DNA of 64,000 bases from Stappia sp. (lineage in GTDB: Bacteria; Pseudomonadota; Alphaproteobacteria; Rhizobiales; Stappiaceae). The position numbers and the translations under genes are program-made. Positions 1 through 7,320 of this stretch are shown one piece after another; the first letter of the stretch is position 1; every line of letters begins with the position of its first letter. Below the pieces are notes generated by a model. That model did no database searches, was not told the DNA's origin, and saw only the letters and a program-made list of their open reading frames with translations. The stretch is taken from contig NZ_CP157793.1 of NCBI RefSeq assembly GCF_040110915.1, positions 4,029,001-4,093,000 of the forward strand, written 5' to 3'.

Positions 1-2053
1 GCTCGTGGCCCTCGGCGGCGAGATCCTCCAGCACCGAGGCCGAGGTCGACCAGGCGCCGGTCTTGGTCTTCTTGCCGCCGGGCAGGCCCATCTTGCCGAA
101 GAGGATGTCGCCGAGCTGCTTCGGGCTGCCGATGTTGAAGCTCTCGCCGGCGAGCGCGTGGATCTCGTCTTCCAGCGCCGCCATGCCTTGCGCGAAATCG
201 CCCGACAGCCGGGACAGCATCTGCCGGTCGATGGAGATGCCCCGCTCCTCCATGCGCGCGAGCACCGGCACCATCGGCCGTTCCAGCCGCTCGTAGACGG
301 TGGTCATGCGCTCCGCCGCCAGCCGGGGCTTGAGGACCTGCCACAGCCGCAGGGTGACGTCGGCGTCCTCGGCCGCATAGGCCGTCGCCTTGTCGATCGC
401 CACCTTGTCGAAGGTGATCATCGACTTGCCCGAGCCCGCCACCTCCTTGAAGGGGATCGGCGTGTGGCCGAGCCAGCGTTCGGCGAGCGCGTCCATGCCG
501 TTGCCGCCCTTGCCCGCGTCGAGCGCATAGGAGAGCAGCATCGTGTCGTCATAGGGCGCGACGGCGATGCCGTGGCGCTTCAGCACCAGCCAGTCGTATT
601 TCAGGTTCTGCGCGATCTTGAGAACGCCGGGGTCCTCCAGCAGCGGCTTCAGCGCGTCGAGCGCGGTGTCGCGCGGGATCTGCCCCTCGACCAGCGCCCC
701 GCCGCCCAGGAGATCGCCCTCGCCCTCCACATGGGCGAGCGGAATGTAACAGGCCTTGCCCGGCGCGGTTGCCAGCGACACGCCGACGAGTTCCGCCTGC
801 ATGGCGTTGAGCGAGGTGGTTTCGGTGTCGACGGCCACATGGCCGATCTCGCGCGCCTCCGCGATCCAGGCTTCCAGACGCTCCAGATCGCGCACGGTTT
901 CATAGGCGCCGGTGTCGATCGTGACGTCCTTGGCGGCCTCGACCGCCGCCTCGGCCACCGTTTGCGGGCGCCAGCCGCCTGTTTCTGCGCCCGCCGCGTC
1001 GCCCGTCCCGGCGGTGTCGGCGGACTTGACGTCGGCCGATTGCGGATCGGGCAGGTCGCGCACCATGCGGCCCTTGGCGTCGGGCGCATCCCAGCCCGGG
1101 ATTTTGAGTGCCGCCGGCTCCACGTCGGCGGCCTCCAGGCCGCAGGTCTCCGCCACCCGCCGCGTCAGCGTGGAGAATTCCATCGCCTTGAGGAAGGCGA
1201 GCGTGCGCGTTCCGTCCAGCTCCGCGACGGCGAGCGCCTCGGGCGGCAGCTCCACCGGCACGTCGTCCTTGAGCGTGACGAGCTCCTTCGAGATGCGCGC
1301 CTGCTCGGCGAACTCGATCAGGTTTTCCCGCCGCTTCTTCTGCTTGATGGTGTCGGCCTGGGCGAGCAGCGTGTCCAGATCGCCGAACTCGTTGACCAGC
1401 AGTGCGGCGGTCTTCAGCCCGATGCCGGGCACCCCCGGCACGTTGTCGACGCTGTCGCCGGCGAGCGCCTGCACCTCGATCACCTTGTCCGGGCCGACGC
1501 CGAACTTCTCGAAGACCTCCGCCTCGCCGAAGACCTTGTTCTTCATCGTGTCGATCATGCCGACATTCGGCCCGATCAGCTGCATCAGGTCCTTGTCGCC
1601 CGACGCGATGGTGACCCGCGCGCCGGCGGCTGCCGCCTTGCGCGCGTAGGTGGCGATCAGATCGTCGGCCTCGAAGCCTTCCTGTTCGATGCAATGCACG
1701 CAAAAGGCCCGGGTCGCCTCGCGGATGAGACCGAACTGCGGCACCAGATCCTCCGGCGGCTCCGGGCGCTGGGCCTTGTACTCGGGATAGATGTCGTTGC
1801 GGAAGGTCTTGGCCGAATAATCGAAGATCACCGCCATATGGGTGGGCTCGTCGCCCTCCTCCGGCGTGAGGCCCTCCTGCAACAGCCTCCACAGCATGTT
1901 GCAGAAGCCCGCGACCGCGCCGACCGGCAGCCCGTCGGACTTGCGCGTCAGCGGCGGCAGCGCGTGATAGGCGCGGAAGATGAAGGTGGAGCCGTCGACC
2001 AGGATGAGGTGGTCGCCGGAGCTGAGGGGGGCGGAAGAGGGCTTGTTCGACAT
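1..2053 (-). CDS. polA: DNA polymerase I, C-terminal part cut by window edge
   Basis: DNA polymerase I, used for Okazaki-fragment processing and repair. About 684 codons are visible from the ATG at 2053 and the frame is still open at base 1. The N-terminus reads HLILVDGSTFIFRAYHALPP, typical of the 5'-3' exonuclease domain (about residues 1-290). A 3'-5' exonuclease domain follows, with the metal-binding DTET motif intact (VAVDTETTSLNAMQ), so proofreading is probably active. The sequence runs out where the palm/thumb polymerase domain begins (ESFNIGSPKQLGDILFGK). An in-frame ATG at 2065 is an alternative start. The gene lies about 70 bp downstream of the acyltransferase gene on the same strand. 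Identity is sure; the start is less sure. Confidence 0.95.
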   Translation of the reverse strand, partial: MSNKPSSAPLSSGDHLILVDGSTFIFRAYHALPPLTRKSDGLPVGAVAGFCNMLWRLLQEGLTPEEGDEPTHMAVIFDYSAKTFRNDIYPEYKAQRPEPPEDLVPQFGLIREATRAFCVHCIEQEGFEADDLIATYARKAAAAGARVTIASGDKDLMQLIGPNVGMIDTMKNKVFGEAEVFEKFGVGPDKVIEVQALAGDSVDNVPGVPGIGLKTAALLVNEFGDLDTLLAQADTIKQKKRRENLIEFAEQARISKELVTLKDDVPVELPPEALAVAELDGTRTLAFLKAMEFSTLTRRVAETCGLEAADVEPAALKIPGWDAPDAKGRMVRDLPDPQSADVKSADTAGTGDAAGAETGGWRPQTVAEAAVEAAKDVTIDTGAYETVRDLERLEAWIAEAREIGHVAVDTETTSLNAMQAELVGVSLATAPGKACYIPLAHVEGEGDLLGGGALVEGQIPRDTALDALKPLLEDPGVLKIAQNLKYDWLVLKRHGIAVAPYDDTMLLSYALDAGKGGNGMDALAERWLGHTPIPFKEVAGSGKSMITFDKVAIDKATAYAAEDADVTLRLWQVLKPRLAAERMTTVYERLERPMVPVLARMEERGISIDRQMLSRLSGDFAQGMAALEDEIHALAGESFNIGSPKQLGDILFGKMGLPGGKKTKTGAWSTSASVLEDLAAEGHE

Positions 2054-2125
2054 GGCGCGGATCATGCCCGCCCCGCGATGCGGTGAAAAGCCCGTTTCGC
2101 GCCTTTTGCCCCCTCGAGTGCTGCG

Positions 2126-3169
2126 CTACTCGGCCGCCTGCGGCCGCGCCTGCCTGTCGGGCGCGGGCTCCAGCCGGGCCCAGGCCGGGCGGCGGAACAG
2201 GAAATGGCCGATGTCGAAGCGATTGATCATCCACAGCAGCACCAGCGGCGCGATGACGCCGGCGGCCGTCACGATGGCCGACAGCGTGCCGACGTCCGGC
2301 ACGAGGCCGAGCTTGATCAGCACGATGCGCGAGGCCGCCATGGGAAAGAAGAAGGCGAGATAGATCGCGATGGAATTGACGCCGCAATACTCCAGCGGCT
2401 TCGACAGCTTCAGCTGGGTCAGGAGCGCCGACAGCACGATGACCGCCAGACCGCCGGCGGCCCCGAGCGCCAGCGCGATGCCGGGCAGCTCGGAATAGCC
2501 GTTGAACACGAGCAGGCCGTTCGCCATGCCCCAGGCGAGCAGCCCGGCGATGCCGAAGGGCAGGTTGGCGCGCGCCCAGGCGGCCAGCGCGAAGGCGCGC
2601 TCGGCGAAGATATAGCCGGCGAAGAAGAAGACGTAGCGCGAGGCGAATTCGTCGATCAGAACCGAGCCGGTGTGGATCGGGGCGACCTGCAGCAGGATCG
2701 CGCCGGCGAGAACCGCCTGCCAGGGCACGCCGGCATGGCGCAGCGCCTTGGTGATCACGAACATGATCGGCAGCATGTAGATGAACCACAGCGTGCCGAA
2801 GGGCTGGACGTAGGCAAAGAGATACTCCCGCAGCACGCCGGCATAGCCGATCTCGGCGGCCATGGAGGGCGCCTTGACCGCGAACTGGATCGTCAGCCAC
2901 AGCACATAGAAATAGAAGAAGTGGACGAGCTTGCGGTCGAGATAGCCGCGCCACGGCCGGTCGATGACGCGGGCCAGGAAGAGACCCGAGATCATGAAGA
3001 AGTCCGGCATGCGAAACGGCGCGGCGAAGGCAACCACCGTGCCGAGCCACCCCTCGGCGCCGACGGCATTTTGAACCCCCAGGGTGGAATGCATCATCAC
3101 CACGAAGACGATGCAGAAGCCCTTGGCGGTATCCACCCAGTCCACGCGTGCCCCGGCCTGCCCGGTCAT
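2126..3169 (-). CDS. Acyltransferase 3 family membrane protein
   Basis: Integral membrane acyltransferase of the Acyl_transf_3 family (OatA/OPG-modifying type), predicted to transfer acyl groups to a cell-surface sugar or glycan; the acceptor is unknown. The protein is 347 aa with about ten hydrophobic segments. It opens with VDWVDTAKGFCIVFVVMMHS, where the His after the first helix matches the family's catalytic His, and FRMPDFFMISGLFLARV follows. The ATG at 3169 was chosen over the ORF start at 3208 because GGAG lies just upstream and the family begins at this point. It may be cotranscribed with polA, although nothing links the functions. The C-terminal tail (about residues 330-347) is Arg/Pro-rich and soluble. 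Confidence 0.85.
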   Translation of the reverse strand: MTGQAGARVDWVDTAKGFCIVFVVMMHSTLGVQNAVGAEGWLGTVVAFAAPFRMPDFFMISGLFLARVIDRPWRGYLDRKLVHFFYFYVLWLTIQFAVKAPSMAAEIGYAGVLREYLFAYVQPFGTLWFIYMLPIMFVITKALRHAGVPWQAVLAGAILLQVAPIHTGSVLIDEFASRYVFFFAGYIFAERAFALAAWARANLPFGIAGLLAWGMANGLLVFNGYSELPGIALALGAAGGLAVIVLSALLTQLKLSKPLEYCGVNSIAIYLAFFFPMAASRIVLIKLGLVPDVGTLSAIVTAAGVIAPLVLLWMINRFDIGHFLFRRPAWARLEPAPDRQARPQAAE

Positions 3170-3254
3170 CTCGGTCTCCACTTCCAAGCGATTGATTGCA
3201 CGCCACACTTGCAGGCCGGGGTGTACGGGCCGTTAATTGCAGGCCCGTCGCGCT

Positions 3255-3794
3255 TCAATCACGAGGTTGTGACCGGGGGCCGGAGGGGTCGTCCGTGTCC
3301 GGCCGGTCGTCGGTGATCCAGGGTGAGCCATCGTCGCGCGGACGCCGGTTGCGGTCGACGTCGGCCCATTCGTCGGCGTCGAGATCGACGACGGGCTCGC
3401 CCGCGCGGCCGCGGCGCTCCGCCTGGACGACCGTGACACGGGCGTTGCGGATGGCGACGCGCGCGATCGCCGCGCGCAGCGGCGGCACGAACAGGAGCAG
3501 GCCGACGGCATCGGTGACGAAGCCGGGAATGAGCAGCAGCAGGCTGGCCACCACCATCAGCGCGCCCTGCATCATGTCCTCGCCCGGCACCCGGCCCGCG
3601 TCCATCTCGCCGCGCATGCGCATCAGCAGGGAAAGGCCCTGCAGCCGCAGCATGATCGTGCCGGCGAGCGCGGTGGCGACGGTGAGCAGGATGGTGGCGA
3701 GCGCGCCGATCTCGCCGCCGACCTGAACGAAGACGGCGATCTCCAGCAGCGGCAGGCCGATGAGAAGAAGCAGGATGACAAGTCCGACGGGCAT
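3255..3794 (-). CDS. fxsA: FxsA family membrane protein
   Basis: FxsA family inner-membrane protein; in E. coli overproduced FxsA relieves exclusion of phage T7 by the F plasmid, but its normal role is unclear. The protein is 179 aa. The conserved core is MPVGLVILLLLIGLPLLEIA, followed by VGGEIGALATILLTVATALA and a third hydrophobic stretch (ALMVVASLLLLIPGFVTDAV). The tail is hydrophilic, rich in Asp/Arg, and probably cytoplasmic. The ATG at 3794 is preferred because the longer frame up to 4202 has no homology-like sequence; the ribosome site is weak. The gene diverges from the Tim44-like gene, the usual rhizobial arrangement, although secB, a common neighbour, is absent from this gap. Confidence 0.88.
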   Translation of the reverse strand: MPVGLVILLLLIGLPLLEIAVFVQVGGEIGALATILLTVATALAGTIMLRLQGLSLLMRMRGEMDAGRVPGEDMMQGALMVVASLLLLIPGFVTDAVGLLLFVPPLRAAIARVAIRNARVTVVQAERRGRAGEPVVDLDADEWADVDRNRRPRDDGSPWITDDRPDTDDPSGPRSQPRD

Positions 3795-4216
3795 GGGCGA
3801 CACTCGTCCGCGTTGCAAGGGTGTAGGATCGACGGGCGTGCATCGCTGCCCGCCGCCGGCTGGCGCGACGCCGGCACTGTGACGGGAGCGCCGAAACGAG
3901 AGCGCCCGCCGGGCGGCGACCCGAAGGGAGCACTCCGTGACACGGCGGTCCCGCGACGAAACCATGGCCCGCCGGACGGCGGTCCGGTAGGGTGTTTCGG
4001 CGCGCTCGCGCCTCCGACAGGTAGGAAACTTGCGCGCGGAATGCGAGCGTTTCATGCAGGGCACGCATGAAAACCGCATCCGCGCCCTTGTGCTGAAGAC
4101 TGGATGTTGGTTCAAGGGTGCATACATATCCCCTGTCCGGGGTGCCGGCGGTGTCCATCCGGCCAGTCGCGCCGCCGAACGGGTAATCTTCTTGAGCATC
4201 ATCGGCCGAACGCGAA
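3795..4216. promoter_or_regulatory. Intergenic region between fxsA and the Tim44-like gene with a perfect inverted repeat
   Basis: A 422-bp divergent spacer without a credible gene. It carries a perfect 8-bp inverted repeat, TTTCATGC-N7-GCATGAAA, at 4050-4072. This could be a regulator-binding site or an RNA hairpin. No T tract follows it, so it is not a classical terminator. I could not place a convincing -35/-10 pair for either flanking gene. Confidence 0.45.
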
Positions 4217-4942
4217 ATGGGTCACATGTTCGACGTCACCACTCTCATCTTTCTTGTTCTGGCGGTCGTGATCTTTTTGAGGTTGCGCAGCGTGCTCGGC
4301 AAGCGGACCGGCCACGAACGGCCGCCCTTCGATCCGTATTCGGCGCGCGACCGCGAGGCGGACCGGGAGCGTCCGTCGGGGGCGTCGGACGACAATGTGG
4401 TGTCCCTGCCCGGCCAGGGCCGCCCGACCGGCCAGGAGCAGCCGGCCGCCGGCACGGCGACCATCGAGACGGTCGCGCCGGAAGGCTCCGCCCTCAACGA
4501 CGCGCTGCGCCAGATTCTGTCCGCCGACCGCTCCTTCGATCCGCAGTCGTTCCTGCAGGGCGCGCGCGGCGCTTATGAGATGATCGTCACCGCCTTCGCC
4601 GCCGGCGACCGCAAGACGCTCAAGAACCTCCTGTCGAAGGATGTCTACGAGGGCTTCGTCGCGGCGATCTCCGACCGCGAATCGCGCGGCGAGACCATCG
4701 AGTCCACCTTCGTCGGCATCGAGAAGGCGGATCTCGTGGAGGCCGCGCTGAAGGGCACCACGGCGCAGGTCACGGTGAAGTTCCGCAGCGAGCTGATTTC
4801 CGCCACCCGCGACAGCGACGGGCGCATCATCGACGGCGACCCCAATGCCGTCAGCGATGTCACCGACATCTGGACCTTTGCCCGCGACACGACCTCGCGC
4901 GATCCCAACTGGCGGCTGGTGGCGACCGAATCCGTCGAGTGA
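4217..4942 (+). CDS. Tim44/TimA family protein
   Basis: Tim44-domain protein of the alphaproteobacterial TimA type, thought to act at the inner membrane in protein or membrane biogenesis. The protein is 241 aa with one N-terminal membrane helix (about residues 5-22, FDVTTLIFLVLAVVIFLRLR), a low-complexity linker to about residue 90, and a Tim44 domain from about 95 to 240 (SFLQGARGAYEMIVTAFAAG). The ending (WTFARDTTSRDPNWRLVATE) is typical of the family. An ATG at 4226 is an equally possible start. Its stop codon overlaps the GTG proposed for mltA, so the two are probably translated together. Confidence 0.9.
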   Translation: MGHMFDVTTLIFLVLAVVIFLRLRSVLGKRTGHERPPFDPYSARDREADRERPSGASDDNVVSLPGQGRPTGQEQPAAGTATIETVAPEGSALNDALRQILSADRSFDPQSFLQGARGAYEMIVTAFAAGDRKTLKNLLSKDVYEGFVAAISDRESRGETIESTFVGIEKADLVEAALKGTTAQVTVKFRSELISATRDSDGRIIDGDPNAVSDVTDIWTFARDTTSRDPNWRLVATESVE

Positions 4943-6267
4943 CCGTCGTGGCGCGGAGCGCGCCCGAGGCGTCGCGCCGGGCCGCGCGGATATGCGCGCC
5001 CCGGATTCCGTTTCGGATTTCGATCCGGGTCGCAGGGCCGGCCTGTCGGCCGGTGCGGGCGGCGGGCCGCTGCCTTTGTCTGGCGCTTGCCCTCTGGTCC
5101 CTGTCGGGCACGCATGCGCCGGCGTCCACGAAGCGGGTCCCCGTCATGACATCCGCCCCAACAACCGCCCCGACCACCGCCGTCGCCTTCTCCGATCTGT
5201 CCGGCTGGACCGCCGACGATCATCGCGCGGCGCTCTCGGCCCTGCTGCGCCATTGCACGGCGGAGCGCGAGGTCTTCGCGCCCGCGCTGTGCGAGGCCGG
5301 CCACGCCGCCTCGAGCGCCGGCACGCCCGATGCCGCCCGGAGGTTCTTCGAGGACTGGTTCGCGCCGCACCGGGTCGCGGCGGACGGGTTTCTCACCGGC
5401 TACTTCGAGCCGGAGTTTCGCGGATCGCGCACGCGCGATGCCACCCATCGCACGCCGCTGCTCATGCGTCCGGACGCGCTGGTCGCCGTCACCGACGCCA
5501 ACCGGCCGGCCGGCTTTCCGAAGGATCACGCCTTCGCCCTGAGGACGTCCGACGGAGGCCTCGAGATGCCGCCGGATCGCGGGGCCATCATGGACGGGGC
5601 GCTCGACGGGCAGGGCCTCGAACTGGTCTGGCTCGCCGATCCGGTCGACGCCTTCTACATCCATGTCCAGGGTTCGGCCCGCATCCGGCTGGCGGACGGC
5701 GGTTCGATGCGCGTCGGCTACGCCGGCAAGACCGGCCATCCCTATACCGCCATCGGCCGGGTGATGATCGAGCGCGGGCTCGCCGAGCCGGGCACGGTCA
5801 CCATGGACGTGCTGCGCGACTGGCTGGCCGCCAACCCGGGGGAGGTCGACGGCGTTCTGCGGCGCAACCGCTCCTACATCTTCTTTCGCGAGGTGACGGA
5901 GGTCGGCCCCGACGAAGGCCCCGTGGGCGCCGCCGGCCTGCCGCTTGTTGCCGGGCGCAGCCTCGCGGTCGACGCGGGCCATCACGCCTATGGAACGCCG
6001 ATCTTCGTCTCCGCGCGGCTGCCGCTCGCGGACGGCACGGACGCCCGCCCCTTCAACCGGCTGATGATTGCCGAGGACACCGGGTCGGCGATCGTGGGAC
6101 CGGCGCGCGGCGACGTCTTCTTCGGCTCCGGCGCGCTGGCCGGGGCCATGGCCGGGCGGATCCAGCATCCGGCGGAGATGGTCGTGCTCCTCCCGCGCGC
6201 CACGCCCGTTGATGGGCCCGTTGATGCGGGTGGGGCCGGCGCGGACGCACCGGAGGCCGGTCGATGA
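4939..6267 (+). CDS. mltA: Membrane-bound lytic murein transglycosylase A (MltA)
   Basis: Lytic transglycosylase that cleaves peptidoglycan glycan strands with formation of 1,6-anhydromuropeptides, in the periplasm. The MltA core runs from about residue 100 (FLTGYFEPEFRGSRTRD), and the C-terminal 3D domain carries the catalytic Asp region (MIAEDTGSAI followed by GDVFFGSG). The start is uncertain. The GTG at 4939 overlaps the preceding stop and gives a 442-aa protein whose hydrophobic stretch near residues 44-56 (CLCLALALWSLSG) could be a signal sequence preceded by an unusually long basic leader. A later ATG at 5146 would lack any export signal. It overlaps smr by 4 bp. Confidence 0.9.
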   Translation: MTVVARSAPEASRRAARICAPRIPFRISIRVAGPACRPVRAAGRCLCLALALWSLSGTHAPASTKRVPVMTSAPTTAPTTAVAFSDLSGWTADDHRAALSALLRHCTAEREVFAPALCEAGHAASSAGTPDAARRFFEDWFAPHRVAADGFLTGYFEPEFRGSRTRDATHRTPLLMRPDALVAVTDANRPAGFPKDHAFALRTSDGGLEMPPDRGAIMDGALDGQGLELVWLADPVDAFYIHVQGSARIRLADGGSMRVGYAGKTGHPYTAIGRVMIERGLAEPGTVTMDVLRDWLAANPGEVDGVLRRNRSYIFFREVTEVGPDEGPVGAAGLPLVAGRSLAVDAGHHAYGTPIFVSARLPLADGTDARPFNRLMIAEDTGSAIVGPARGDVFFGSGALAGAMAGRIQHPAEMVVLLPRATPVDGPVDAGGAGADAPEAGR

Positions 6268-6878
6268 GCGGGCGCCGCCGGAAATCGCGGCTGCCCTCGC
6301 CGGACGAGCGCAAGCTGTGGGCGCAGGTGACCGCCGACGTGACGCCGCTCGCCGAGGATCGCGGTCCGCGCTCCGCCGAGAGCGCGCCCGCGCCGGCGGC
6401 GGAGCCCGAGCGGTCCCTGGGCGCGACCCCGCCGCCGCGCGCGACGACGGCGATGCGCGCGCTTCACCCGCAAAAACCCCCGGCACCGCCGCAGCCGCCG
6501 GCGCTCGCGCCGCTCGAGCCGCGCACCCGGCGGCGCATCGCGCGCGGCACGCGCGCCATCGACGCGCGCATCGACCTGCACGGCCTGACCCAGGCCGAGG
6601 CGCATACCCGGTTGCGCGGTTTTCTCGCCCAGGCCCAGGCGCAGGGCCTGTCGCTGGTCCTGGTGATCACCGGCAAGGGCGGGGCCGGTGGCAGCCTGTC
6701 GGCCGAGGGGCGCGGCGTGCTGCGTCGGGTGGTTCCGCAATGGCTGTCGTTTCCCGAGTTTCGCGGTCTCGTGGTCGGCTTCGAGGAGGCGCATGCCGGC
6801 CATGGCGGCGGCGGCGCGCTCTATGTGCGCATCCGCAAGGCCGGCCGTTTCGCGCCGCCGGCCGGGAGGCGCGGATGA
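6264..6878 (+). CDS. Smr-domain protein (putative endonuclease)
   Basis: Small MutS-related (Smr) domain protein of 204 aa; stand-alone Smr proteins are nicking nucleases or RNA-linked factors, and this one's target is unknown. The first 85 residues are disordered and Pro/Ala-rich. The Smr domain follows with the DLHG motif at residues 104-107 and TGKG at 136-139, ending in GALYVRIRKAG. Start and stop overlap mltA and the XRE gene by 4 bp each (ATGA), so the three form a tight operon. Confidence 0.9.
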   Translation: MSGRRRKSRLPSPDERKLWAQVTADVTPLAEDRGPRSAESAPAPAAEPERSLGATPPPRATTAMRALHPQKPPAPPQPPALAPLEPRTRRRIARGTRAIDARIDLHGLTQAEAHTRLRGFLAQAQAQGLSLVLVITGKGGAGGSLSAEGRGVLRRVVPQWLSFPEFRGLVVGFEEAHAGHGGGGALYVRIRKAGRFAPPAGRRG

Positions 6879-7246
6879 CCCCCTTCGGCGCCAAGGTGCG
6901 CGAGCACCGCAAGAAGCGGGGCGTGACCCTGTCGCAGATGGCCGCCGCCCTGTCGGTGTCGCCGGCCTATCTGTCGGCGCTGGAGCACGGCCGGCGCGGG
7001 ACGCCGACCTGGTTCATGGTCCAGCGCATCATTGCCTTCTTCAACGTGATCTGGGATGAAGCGGAGGAGTTGCAGCGGCTGGCGGAGCTTTCGGATCCGA
7101 AGGTGTCGATCGACACCGGCGGACTGACGCCGGAGGCGACCGAACTCGCCAACGTGCTGGCGGCGAAGATCTCGGGCCTGTCGCCGGAAAGCCTGAGGCA
7201 TCTGCTGCATCAGGTCCGGGCGGCGGCGGCGCGCGACGGCGTCTAG
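6875..7246 (+). CDS. XRE-family helix-turn-helix regulator
   Basis: A 123-aa DNA-binding protein with an N-terminal Cro/CI-type HTH (about residues 4-63, VTLSQMAAALSVSPAYLSALEHG). The rest is a short helical tail (LTPEATELANVLAAKISGLS) with no ligand-binding domain. The gene starts inside the smr stop codon and is the last gene of the mltA-smr operon. The same gene follows smr in many rhizobia, which suggests a conserved, possibly envelope-related regulatory role. Its targets are unknown. Confidence 0.85.
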   Translation: MTPFGAKVREHRKKRGVTLSQMAAALSVSPAYLSALEHGRRGTPTWFMVQRIIAFFNVIWDEAEELQRLAELSDPKVSIDTGGLTPEATELANVLAAKISGLSPESLRHLLHQVRAAAARDGV

Positions 7247-7256
7247 GCGCGCGGCA

Positions 7257-7301
7257 CCGGCTCGCACAAGGCCGGCTCGCACAAGGCCGGATCGCACAAG
7301 G
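7257..7301. repeat. Three tandem 15-bp repeats upstream of glnD
   Basis: Three consecutive copies of CCGGCTCGCACAAGG at 7257-7271, 7272-7286 and 7287-7301; the third has A in place of C at position 5. They fill most of the 74-bp gap between the XRE stop and the glnD ATG and end 19 bp before that ATG. They could alter glnD leader structure or expression if copy number varies. Confidence 0.8.
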
Positions 7302-7320
7302 GAAGGATCGACTGAGCCCC

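Noticed and set aside
5-2086. 693-aa open frame on the plus strand
   Set aside because: Antisense to polA; it is rich in Arg, Gly and Ala and matches no family, as expected of a shadow frame in GC-rich DNA.
4050-4072. Terminator for a plus-strand transcript
   Set aside because: No T tract follows, and no gene ends upstream on that strand.
7257-7301. Short CRISPR array
   Set aside because: The 15-bp units are directly adjacent with no spacers, and no cas gene is present; the same holds for 49267-49326.
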